Part shown: positions 1-7,067 of the stretch, piece by piece | Numbering within the stretch: the first letter of the stretch is position 1 | How the letters are laid out: each line of letters opens with the position of its first letter | DNA from: Trichothermofontia sp037445115 | Lineage (GTDB): Bacteria; Cyanobacteriota; Cyanobacteriia; B231 | Direction: 5' to 3' | DNA: 20,917 nt | NCBI GenBank assembly: GCA_037445115.1 | Contig: JBBILC010000100.1 | Span: 1 to 20,917, forward strand | The notes under the pieces: generated by a model | What the model saw: the letters and a program-made list of their open reading frames with translations, nothing else | Told to the model about the DNA's origin: nothing | Database searches by the model: none | Made by a program: the position numbers and the translations under genes

Positions 1-74
1 ACACGATTAGAGGCTATTTTTTAACACATTTCCTATCATTCAACACTTCTGGATCAAAATATAGCTATTGGCAT

Positions 75-169
75 TACAGCACTTCCATACTCAGTGAGGT
101 GCAGGCAAGGGGCTTAAGCCCCTTGTGCGTAAGGCTTGACAGTACTTCATTGGCGAGGGAACGGCTGTA
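75..169 (+). mobile_element. MITE-like element, family B, copy 1
   Basis: A 95-bp element that matches the reverse complement of 16874-16968 along its whole length, with only scattered differences. Both copies are exactly 95 bp. The ends form an imperfect inverted repeat: the left end reads TACAGCACTTCC and the right end, read inward, TACAGCCGTTCC. Positions 106-125 hold the perfect palindrome CAAGGGGCTTAAGCCCCTTG. There is no coding capacity. It lies immediately downstream of the P450 stop codon, so it might also act as a transcript-end hairpin. The class (MITE) is inferred from size, terminal inverted repeats and dispersal. Confidence 0.65.
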
Positions 170-176
170 TTAATCT

Positions 177-1517
177 CTATGCTACCGGACGCAAGTTAAC
201 CCGAAGGCCAGACGCCGGGTGCAAGGTGGGGATGGGTCTCAGGGTCAGGTCTTGCTGTGGCAAAAGTGTCCAGGTATAACCTCGCAGTAGAAGTGCTGCT
301 AGGATTTTCATCTCCATTTGGGCAAAGGCCATTCCCAGGCAAATACGCGGTCCTCCGCCAAACCCAACCAGGCTGTAGTTGTAGCGTTTGTGCTCCGCCC
401 GCTCAGGACTGAAGCGATCGGGATCGAAGGATTGCGGTGAGGGATAACACCGTTCATCCAGGTGGGCGGCATCAATGCGATAGAGGGCCATCCAACCCTT
501 GGGGACCGTGTAGCCAGCAAAGGTAAACGCTTTTTCCACCTGCCGAAACCCACCTCCAACCGGCGGATAGAGGCGTTCCACTTCCTTAAGGACCTGATCA
601 AGGTAGGGCATTTGCCGCAGTTGGGCCATTGATAGTTCCCCCTGGGCCGCCAGGGCTTGCTGCTCTTGACGCGCCTGGGCGAGTACCTCAGGGTGTTGCG
701 CCAAGGCCATCACCAGGGAGGTCAACATTGATGTTGTCGTTTCATGCCCTGCAAACAACATGAGCAGCGTTTGAACTTTAATTTCCTCTAAACTCAGGCG
801 ATTGCCAGCTTCATCCTCTGTATCCAGCAATAACCCCAGCACATCCTGACGGGGATTCGCTTGGTGATCGGCAATCATGGTTTCAATGTAGGCCAACAGC
901 CGATCGCGGGCATGGAGGGCACGACCATAAGGCGTCCAATGCCAACGCAGGGGGAGCATAAACAAGCCATTTGTAAGGGTTGCAAACCACTGGGATAACT
1001 GCTGGACTTGTTTACCGGGCTGCGTCCCAACTAACAGGACACTGGCTACTTCAAAGGTGAACTGTTTCATTTCCCAGAACCAGGCAAATTCACCCAATTC
1101 AGCCCATTTTTGTAAATAACGTTGGGAGAGAGCCATCATGGTGGCGAAGTAACTCTCTAGGGCTTTGCCATGAAAGGCAGGCATAAGGAGTTTGCGGTTG
1201 CGACGATGTTCTTCGCCCTCCTGAAGAAAGAGAGATTCCCCCAACAGTTCCTGAAAGGTATTGGGCCAGCCGCCGCGCCAGGAGAAATGATCCATGTGGC
1301 TTGACAGTAGGAATTCATTAGCCTCAGGTCCCATCAGAACAACTGTCGATCGCCCCAAAATGTGAGTTTTGAAGATTGAGCCATAGCGACGTTGTCGCTT
1401 AATGGCAAACTGGGGATCAAATAAAAATTCAAGAGATTCCCCGACAATCGGTAGTCCCCAGCGACCAGGGGGTAAGGGTTGATGGCTCAAGGTCAAAATT
1501 GGCAAGGAGGCCAACAA
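177..1517 (-). CDS. Cytochrome P450, CYP120-like
   Basis: A soluble bacterial heme monooxygenase of 446 aa, full length for the family. The P450 landmarks are all visible: the I-helix oxygen-activation motif AGHETT (residues 256-261), the K-helix ExxR as EVER (312-315), and the heme loop FGGGPRICLG with Cys393 as thiolate ligand. The N-terminal pattern (LPPGRWGLPIVGESLEFL, then FKTHILGRS) and the PYLDQVLKEV / PPVGGGFR stretches resemble the cyanobacterial CYP120 family, whose Synechocystis member binds and hydroxylates retinoic acid. The substrate here is unknown. There is no membrane anchor. The only usable start codons near the 5' end are TTG TTG (1517 and 1514), because an in-frame TGA lies just upstream. 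No redox partner gene is adjacent. The family call is firm; the CYP120 subfamily is from remembered similarity. Confidence 0.93.
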   Translation of the reverse strand: MLASLPILTLSHQPLPPGRWGLPIVGESLEFLFDPQFAIKRQRRYGSIFKTHILGRSTVVLMGPEANEFLLSSHMDHFSWRGGWPNTFQELLGESLFLQEGEEHRRNRKLLMPAFHGKALESYFATMMALSQRYLQKWAELGEFAWFWEMKQFTFEVASVLLVGTQPGKQVQQLSQWFATLTNGLFMLPLRWHWTPYGRALHARDRLLAYIETMIADHQANPRQDVLGLLLDTEDEAGNRLSLEEIKVQTLLMLFAGHETTTSMLTSLVMALAQHPEVLAQARQEQQALAAQGELSMAQLRQMPYLDQVLKEVERLYPPVGGGFRQVEKAFTFAGYTVPKGWMALYRIDAAHLDERCYPSPQSFDPDRFSPERAEHKRYNYSLVGFGGGPRICLGMAFAQMEMKILAALLLRGYTWTLLPQQDLTLRPIPTLHPASGLRVNLRPVA

Positions 1518-1920
1518 AGGTCTTCACAAAACATCATATAGCACACCTCAAAGCGTTACCTAGGCTCAGTAGAGCACAAATCTAAATGTGGAATCGCCGT
1601 CGCGGCGGTCTCCGAGGCAGGCAGGCTTCCATGCGTGGCCAGTTAAGGCAGGATGCCAAATGTCCAGGGGACGACTTGACTTTGTGGGCCATGCCGTTAC
1701 TTGACACCAATGGCATCCTGCCTACCCCACCAAGAAGGGGGACCTGAGCGCGGCTCGCATCCTCACCATTCTCAACCAATCGTTAAACTTCGTTGCAAAA
1801 CAATCGGGGGGACTGACGCGTATGGTAGCGTCTTGCTTAAGCACGGTTTACAAAATACCCCCGTTGCTTGAGTGCTTAGGACCCTTGCGAACGCTTAAAC
1901 CAAAGGAGGAGAACACCTTG
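1518..1920. other. Intergenic region with a 13-bp inverted repeat
   Basis: No convincing gene lies between the P450 start and the next small gene; a 65-codon minus-strand reading frame (1582-1779) has no family signature and no clear ribosome binding site. The visible structure is a perfect 13-bp inverted repeat: AGGCAGGATGCCA at 1646-1658 and TGGCATCCTGCCT at 1711-1723, separated by 52 bp. It could be the ends of a small decayed element or an operator-like pair. The divergent promoters for the P450 and the 1921 gene should lie here, but no box is strong enough to call. Confidence 0.4.
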
Positions 1921-2121
1921 ATGGTGCAGGCTGATCGAACCCCGTTAACCCTAGAACGTGAAGAGTTCAGCGACTATGTGGCCCATTTACAACTCCACAT
2001 GGCGTTGCAGGCTCGAAATCTTGTCCCTTCCTTAACCCATGCCAGCGATAGTCGAGCCACGTTGCTCCAGCAAACCCAGGCTGATTTTGAAAAGTGGGTC
2101 TCGCGTCAAATACACCAATAG
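1921..2121 (+). CDS. Hypothetical small protein, 66 aa
   Basis: I do not recognise the family. ATG 1921 is preferred over the upstream in-frame GTG/ATG options because a good ribosome binding site (AAGGAGG, 1903-1909) precedes it. A TTG lies directly before this ATG at 1918, so the exact start is uncertain by one codon. The product begins MVQADRTPLTLEREEFSDYV and is predicted to be mostly helical, soluble and rich in Gln/Leu. It has no Cys, no signal peptide and no membrane segment. The strong ribosome binding site and separate transcription unit make it more likely real than chance. No function is proposed. Confidence 0.55.
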   Translation: MVQADRTPLTLEREEFSDYVAHLQLHMALQARNLVPSLTHASDSRATLLQQTQADFEKWVSRQIHQ

Positions 2122-2170
2122 CCCTGCTGGCGATCGCCCGTAGGCGCTTTCCATAAAATTTTATCGATAC

Positions 2171-2240
2171 AGCCAGACCCCTAAGACGCATTTCAGTGGT
2201 TTCAGTCTGCTAAAGGTTCGCGTCAGGTCTGGCTATTTTT
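2171..2240 (+). terminator. Possible terminator or leader hairpin
   Basis: AGCCAGACC (2171-2179) and GGTCTGGCT (2226-2234) form a perfect 9-bp inverted repeat followed directly by ATTTTT (2235-2240). The 46-nt loop is long for an intrinsic terminator. The structure could end the transcript of the small gene at 1921-2121, or act in the leader of the gene starting at 2246, only 6 nt after the T-run. Confidence 0.3.
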
Positions 2241-2245
2241 CAGAT

Positions 2246-2611
2246 ATGTCTAGTTATGAGGCGATTTACGCTGTTGTACGCCAGATTCCACCTGGTCAAG
2301 TGGCCACCTATGGCCAAGTGGCTGAGCTAGCCCAGTTGCCGGGTCAAGCCCGCTTGGTGGGGTATGCGCTTTATCGGGTGCCGCCAGCGTCGGATATTCC
2401 CTGGCATCGGGTGATTAATGCCAAAGGGACAGTCTCCCACTCCGCGTTGCGCCAGGGGACGGATTACCTTCAACAAGCACTCCTGGAAGCGGAAGGGATT
2501 GGGTTTGATGGCAGCGGCAAACTAGATCTCAAGCAGTATCAGTGGCAACCCCACCCATCAGCTATCCTGTTGGCCGATCTCAGCCCGGACCCCGATCAGG
2601 AACAGGGGTAG
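2246..2611 (+). CDS. Alkyltransferase-like DNA-binding protein (ATL)
   Basis: A 121-aa protein of the MGMT/Ada C-terminal (DNA-binding) fold. It has the winged-helix pattern IPPGQVATYGQVAELA and then PWHRVIN at residues 52-58. In true O6-methylguanine-DNA methyltransferases this motif is PCHRV, and the Cys accepts the alkyl group; here Trp53 takes its place. That substitution defines the ATL family, which flips and binds O6-alkylguanine without repairing it and hands the lesion to nucleotide excision repair. The N-terminal domain of full MGMTs is absent, as usual for ATLs. The C-terminal tail after about residue 105 (HPSAILLADLSPDPDQEQG) is extra and looks unstructured. The start ATG at 2246 fits the family N-terminus (MSSYEAIYAVVRQIPPG). 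No other repair gene is nearby. Confidence 0.9.
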   Translation: MSSYEAIYAVVRQIPPGQVATYGQVAELAQLPGQARLVGYALYRVPPASDIPWHRVINAKGTVSHSALRQGTDYLQQALLEAEGIGFDGSGKLDLKQYQWQPHPSAILLADLSPDPDQEQG

Positions 2612-2650
2612 TGGCGATCGGGATTTGGAGGTCCAGGCAGGGTGCCAGGG

Positions 2651-3085
2651 CTATGGATTGAGATTCCTCTGGGTGGCACAGCGCGTCAGCACATCAATCA
2701 GATCTTCAAACCGAATGGGCTTGCTCACGTAGTCGTCCATCCCTGCCCGCAGACAGGCATCCCGATCGCCATCCAGGGCACCGGCTGTCATGGCTACCAC
2801 CCAGGGGCGACGGGTTGGCCATTCTTGGCAAATGCGTTGGGCGGTTTCGATGCCGCCTAGGCGTGGCATCTGCACATCGAGGAACACCAAGTCGTAGTCA
2901 CTGCGATGCAGGGCGGCGATCGCTTCCTCACCATCCAGGACGGCATCTGCTTGGTAGCCCAAACGTTCCAGCATCCGCAGGGCGACCTTTTGATTCAAGA
3001 TGACATCCTCAGCCAACAGAATCCGTAGGGGAAACCGTTGTGCCAGTTCACCATCGATCGCAACCGGGCTACTATACGTCATCAT
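2651..3085 (-). CDS. Stand-alone response regulator receiver protein
   Basis: A single REC domain filling most of 144 aa, with no output domain. The phosphorylation site is complete: acidic pair E26-D27 (LLAEDVILNQ), acceptor D70 (FLDVQMP), T100 (AMTAG) and K122 (SKP). The sequence resembles the C-terminal receivers of hybrid histidine kinases (NQKVAL, CLRAGMDDYVSKP), so the likely role is phosphotransfer within a phosphorelay or protein-protein signalling. No kinase is adjacent. I chose ATG 3085 (the next codon is also ATG). An in-frame GTG at 3154 would add 23 residues, but it sits in an 8-bp palindrome shared with the opposite strand and the added peptide does not look like a REC N-terminus. 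It is divergent from the membrane-protein gene at 3177. Confidence 0.85.
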   Translation of the reverse strand: MMTYSSPVAIDGELAQRFPLRILLAEDVILNQKVALRMLERLGYQADAVLDGEEAIAALHRSDYDLVFLDVQMPRLGGIETAQRICQEWPTRRPWVVAMTAGALDGDRDACLRAGMDDYVSKPIRFEDLIDVLTRCATQRNLNP

Positions 3086-3176
3086 GGCATTGGTAGATAG
3101 AAGGGTGTCTACTTCCAGTATTCCTCTCGGCTGGCAATAGTCACCTGTGTACACCCAGGCTTCCTATGAAGTTAGC

Positions 3177-3386
3177 ATGAATTTCCTTGTCATAATTGTA
3201 GCTTTGATAATTTCCTGGCTCGTTTTCACTGCCCTGCTCAAGATTGTGAAAACAACTTTAACGACGGCGATCACGATCGCCCTGTTGGTATTGGCGCTAC
3301 AACTCCTCTTTGGAATTACGCCCCAAACGGTTTGGCAACAGGTGCAGCAATTGTGGCAAGCGATCGCTGGCTTCCTGCAACGGTAG
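3177..3386 (+). CDS. Small membrane protein, 69 aa
   Basis: Starting at ATG 3177, the product begins MNFLVIIVALIISWLVFTALL. It has two hydrophobic segments (about residues 3-22 and 30-53) joined by a short basic/Thr loop (KIVKTTLTTA), then an amphipathic tail WQQVQQLWQAIAGFLQR. This looks like a conserved small two-pass membrane protein found in many cyanobacteria, but I cannot name the family or its function. An in-frame GTG at 3147 exists, but its ten extra residues would place a polar peptide before the first membrane segment. A HIP1 octamer lies within the coding region near 3360. It is divergent from the receiver-domain gene. Confidence 0.65.
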   Translation: MNFLVIIVALIISWLVFTALLKIVKTTLTTAITIALLVLALQLLFGITPQTVWQQVQQLWQAIAGFLQR

Positions 3387-3654
3387 CCCCCTGCCTGTCC
3401 GCTGGGAATTCAAAATTCAAAACCTGCCCTAGGGCGGCAATACCGATGTCCTAAGGTGTAAACACCGATCCTGGTGATCGCGGTTCCCTCCCTAAAATTG
3501 GGGATAAGAGGCGGGCATGACGCTCGTAGCCCTAGTTACTGAGACAATGAACTCTAGCCGCGTTCCCTGTTGCTCTCGGTGGCAGGATGGCTACAACTTC
3601 CCCGTGGGAGGAGCGTCCGTTCGCCTTACCTGATGGTCTATCCGTGACACTGCT

Positions 3655-6273
3655 ATGCAACCGACTAATCCTAACCAATTTACCGAAAAAGCCTGGGAAG
3701 CCATTGTCCGCACCCCGGATATTGTCAAACAAACCCAACAACAAAAAATTGAAACAGAGCATTTATTCAAGGCTCTATTAGAGCAAGAAGGACTGGCAAC
3801 CAGTATTTTTAATAAGGCAGAGGTGAATGTTCAGCGCCTCGGCGATTATACCGAGCAATTTATCAATAGTCAGCCCAAGGTTTCCGGGACAAGCACATCG
3901 GTCTATCTGGGCCAGTCGTTGGATGTTCTGCTCGATCGCGCCGACCAATGGCGGCAATCCCTGGGGGATGAGTATATTTCGATCGAACACCTGATTTTGG
4001 CCTATGCCAAGGACGATCGCTTTGGGCAAAAACTTTTCCAGGAATTTCGCCTGAGTGAGAATCAGTTAAAAAATACCATTACCGCAATCCGAGGCAGTCA
4101 AACCGTGACCGACCAAAACCCCGAAGGCAAATATCAAGCCCTGGAAAAATATGGCCGGGATCTCACCGCTGCGGCCCGTCAGGGCAAGCTGGACCCGGTG
4201 ATTGGCCGTGATGATGAGATCCGGCGCACGATCCAGATCCTTTCCCGCCGGACGAAGAATAATCCGGTGTTGATTGGGGAGCCGGGGGTGGGGAAAACGG
4301 CGATCGCGGAAGGGTTAGCCCAGCGGATCGTCAGTGGAGATGTGCCCCAATCGCTCCAGGATCGCAAGCTGATTGCGCTGGATATGGGGGCGTTGATTGC
4401 CGGAGCCAAGTACCGGGGTGAATTTGAAGAACGCTTGAAAGCCGTCCTGAAGGAAGTCACCGATTCCCAGGGCCAATTGATCCTCTTTATCGACGAAATC
4501 CACACGGTTGTCGGGGCGGGCGCGACCCAGGGGGCAATGGATGCCGGGAACCTGCTCAAGCCGATGCTGGCGCGGGGAGAATTGCGCTGTATCGGGGCGA
4601 CGACGTTGGATGAGTACCGCAAATATATTGAAAAAGATGCGGCCCTGGAACGCCGTTTCCAACAGGTCTATATTGATCAGCCCAGCATTGAGGACACGAT
4701 CTCGATCCTGCGGGGGTTGAAGGAACGGTATGAGGTACACCACGGGGTGAAGATTGCCGACAATGCCCTCGTGGCCGCCGCCGTGCTTTCGACCCGGTAT
4801 ATCAGCGATCGCTTCCTGCCTGATAAGGCGATCGACCTCGTAGACGAAGCCGCCGCCAAGCTGAAGATGGAGATCACCTCCAAGCCGGAAGAATTGGACG
4901 AAATCGATCGCAAGATTCTGCAATTGCAAATGGAGCGCCTGTCCTTGCAGAAGGAAAGTGATCCGGCCTCGCGGGAACGGTTAGAGCGTCTGGAAAAGGA
5001 ATTGGCTGATCTCACCGAGGAGCAACGTACCCTCAGCGCCCAATGGCAAGCTGAGAAGGATGTGATTGCCAATATCCAAAGCCTGAAGGAGGAGATCGAT
5101 CGCGTCAATATCGAAATCCAGCAGGCCGAACGGGATTATGACCTGAACCGGGCAGCGGAACTCAAATATGGCAAATTGACCGATCTGCAACGGCAGCTAG
5201 GCGTGGCCGAAACCCGGCTCCACGAAACCCAAACCAGCGGCAAAACCCTGTTGCGGGAGGAAGTCTCGGAGGCCGATATTGCGGAAATTATTTCCAAGTG
5301 GACCGGGATTCCCGTCAGCAAGCTGGTGGAGTCGGAAATGCAGAAGCTCCTGCACCTGGAGGATGAACTGCACCAGCGGGTGATCGGTCAAGATGAGGCG
5401 GTGACTGCCGTTGCCGATGCCATTCAGCGATCGCGAGCCGGGTTAGCCGATCCCAAACGCCCGATCGCCAGCTTTATCTTCCTCGGTCCCACGGGGGTCG
5501 GTAAGACGGAATTGGCGAAAGCCCTTGCGGCCTATCTGTTTGATACGGAAGATGCCCTGGTTCGCATTGACATGTCCGAGTACATGGAAAAACACGCGGT
5601 GTCGCGGATGATTGGGGCACCGCCCGGTTACATTGGCTATGACGAAGGGGGCCAACTTACAGAAGCGATCCGCCGCCGTCCCTATGCGGTGATCCTGTTC
5701 GACGAGATTGAAAAGGCCCACCCGGATGTGTTTAACATCATGCTGCAAATCCTGGATGATGGCCGCGTGACGGATTCCCAAGGGCGGACCGTGGACTTCA
5801 AGAACACGATTATTATCATGACCAGTAACATCGGGTCGCAATTTATTCTCGATGTGGCCGGGGATGATCGTCGCTATGAAGAAATGCGATCGCGGGTGAT
5901 GGAGGCGATGCGGTCCAGTTTCCGACCGGAATTCCTCAATCGGGTGGATGAATTCATCATCTTCCACAGCCTGCAACAGTCGCAGTTACGCGATATCGTC
6001 AAGTTACAAGTAGGTGGCTTGGAACGACGGCTGAGCGATCGCAAGATGGTTTTGCGCTTGTCGGAAGCCGCCCTCGATTTCCTGGCGGAGGTGGGCTACG
6101 ATCCGGTCTACGGTGCGCGTCCACTGAGACGGGCGATCCAGCGCGAATTGGAAACCCAAATTGCTAAGGGTATCCTGCGGGGCGACTTTAGCGACGGGGA
6201 CACGATTTTTGTCGATGTCGAAAATGAGCGTCTTGCCTTCAAGCGCTTGCCAGCAGAAATGCTGACCCGCTAG
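3655..6273 (+). CDS. clpB: ATP-dependent protein disaggregase ClpB (ClpB1 type)
   Basis: An 872-aa hexameric AAA+ chaperone that works with DnaK to rescue aggregated proteins. Domains in order: N-terminal Clp repeat domain (about 1-145); NBD1 with Walker A GEPGVGKT (about 209-216) and Walker B LFIDEIH (about 277-283); the coiled-coil middle domain characteristic of ClpB (about 410-530, Glu/Leu/Arg rich); NBD2 with Walker A GPTGVGKT (about 612-619) and Walker B VILFDEIE; and a C-terminal small domain. There is no IGF loop for ClpP binding, so it is not ClpA or ClpC. The protein aligns by memory almost throughout with Synechococcus ClpB1. ATG 3655 gives the expected N-terminus MQPTNPNQFTEKAWEAIV. 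In-frame GTG at 4105 (codon 151) could start the short ClpB form of about 80 kDa. No CIRCE operator was seen in the 268 bp upstream. Confidence 0.97.
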   Translation: MQPTNPNQFTEKAWEAIVRTPDIVKQTQQQKIETEHLFKALLEQEGLATSIFNKAEVNVQRLGDYTEQFINSQPKVSGTSTSVYLGQSLDVLLDRADQWRQSLGDEYISIEHLILAYAKDDRFGQKLFQEFRLSENQLKNTITAIRGSQTVTDQNPEGKYQALEKYGRDLTAAARQGKLDPVIGRDDEIRRTIQILSRRTKNNPVLIGEPGVGKTAIAEGLAQRIVSGDVPQSLQDRKLIALDMGALIAGAKYRGEFEERLKAVLKEVTDSQGQLILFIDEIHTVVGAGATQGAMDAGNLLKPMLARGELRCIGATTLDEYRKYIEKDAALERRFQQVYIDQPSIEDTISILRGLKERYEVHHGVKIADNALVAAAVLSTRYISDRFLPDKAIDLVDEAAAKLKMEITSKPEELDEIDRKILQLQMERLSLQKESDPASRERLERLEKELADLTEEQRTLSAQWQAEKDVIANIQSLKEEIDRVNIEIQQAERDYDLNRAAELKYGKLTDLQRQLGVAETRLHETQTSGKTLLREEVSEADIAEIISKWTGIPVSKLVESEMQKLLHLEDELHQRVIGQDEAVTAVADAIQRSRAGLADPKRPIASFIFLGPTGVGKTELAKALAAYLFDTEDALVRIDMSEYMEKHAVSRMIGAPPGYIGYDEGGQLTEAIRRRPYAVILFDEIEKAHPDVFNIMLQILDDGRVTDSQGRTVDFKNTIIIMTSNIGSQFILDVAGDDRRYEEMRSRVMEAMRSSFRPEFLNRVDEFIIFHSLQQSQLRDIVKLQVGGLERRLSDRKMVLRLSEAALDFLAEVGYDPVYGARPLRRAIQRELETQIAKGILRGDFSDGDTIFVDVENERLAFKRLPAEMLTR

Positions 6274-6357
6274 GGCAGCCCATCCTTCAGCCCATAATCC
6301 ATTCAGCAACGTTGGTAGTATTGGCTAAGCGCCCGCAACGACTACAGTTGTGACTAC

Positions 6358-6406
6358 TCTGGCCATCGTCATTCAGGTTAGGACAAGGGGCTTAAGCCCC
6401 TTGTTG
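6358..6406 (+). mobile_element. Decayed MITE-like element, family A, copy 2
   Basis: The left half of the family A element is recognisable. GGCCATCGTCATTCAGG resembles the left terminal repeat of the copy at 9672, followed by TTAGGA and the perfect palindrome CAAGGGGCTTAAGCCCCTTG at 6384-6403. The right half after about 6406 does not match the other copies and no right terminal repeat is visible. It lies between clpB and rfaE2. Confidence 0.5.
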
Positions 6407-6457
6407 AAATTTTATGTTCACCGTACGAGGGCGCCTGCTAACGCTCCTGAATTACCT

Positions 6458-6946
6458 ATGTCCCCTCCTGTTTATTCGCTGGCCGCCCTCCAGGCCAAGA
6501 TCGCGGCTGCACCTGACCGCTGGCGACCCCTGGTATTCACCAATGGCTGTTTTGACCTGCTTCACGTGGGGCATCTTCGTTATCTACAGGCGGCCCGCCG
6601 TCTGGGGCAAGCGCTGGTGGTGGGGGTGAATAGCGATCGCTCGGTGCGTGCCCTGAAACCGGCAGCACCGGGTTATCCACTACGCCCGATCGTGCCAGAG
6701 CAACAACGGGCGGAACTACTAGCGGCCCTCAAACCCGTGGATGGGGTTGTTCTGTTTGCGGAAACCACGGCTTGCCAACTCATTACAGCCCTCCAGCCAG
6801 AAATCTATGTCAAAGGTGGTGACTATACCCTGGCAACGCTGCCAGAAAGGGCAACGCTACAAGCCTACGGGGGACAGATTGAACTAATCAGCATTGAAAT
6901 CCCGACTTCCACCAGTGCCATTCTCGATCGCATTCTGGGCAAGTAA
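6458..6946 (+). CDS. rfaE2: D-glycero-beta-D-manno-heptose 1-phosphate adenylyltransferase
   Basis: A 162-aa nucleotidyltransferase with the alpha-phosphate binding signature TNGCFDLLHVGH (HxGH at residues 36-39), the downstream GVNSDRSVRALK, and the C-terminal TSTSAIL motif that replaces ISST in this group. This is the stand-alone equivalent of the HldE C-terminal domain, which transfers AMP from ATP to heptose 1-phosphate on the way to ADP-heptose for surface glycans. The kinase half (RfaE1 type) is not in the window. I place the start at ATG 6458 (MSPPVYSLAALQ). The reading frame stays open back to 6350, but that extension is translated from the MITE relic at 6358-6406 and is not family sequence. 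No clear ribosome binding site is visible. Confidence 0.92.
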   Translation: MSPPVYSLAALQAKIAAAPDRWRPLVFTNGCFDLLHVGHLRYLQAARRLGQALVVGVNSDRSVRALKPAAPGYPLRPIVPEQQRAELLAALKPVDGVVLFAETTACQLITALQPEIYVKGGDYTLATLPERATLQAYGGQIELISIEIPTSTSAILDRILGK

Positions 6947-7067
6947 TGTCATAAACTATCAAGTTTTTGGCAGCTACGGGACTTTTTCCTGATCCCTGTA
7001 TACACTGTGGGTAACTTTTCCAGAAGCCACCTGGCCCCCCTCTGCACTGAACCGGAAGCAAGTCGCC

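Noticed and set aside
1582..1779. 65-codon minus-strand reading frame
   Set aside because: No ribosome binding site, Arg/Pro-rich composition, and it spans the inverted repeat at 1646-1723; most likely chance.
2642..2860. Plus-strand frame opposite the receiver-domain gene
   Set aside because: It is the antisense shadow of a clearly conserved REC domain.
3147..3154. GTGTACAC palindrome giving GTG starts on both strands
   Set aside because: An 8-bp palindrome creates both starts; better-supported starts exist at 3177 (plus) and 3085 (minus). I do not regard it as a real overlapping gene start.
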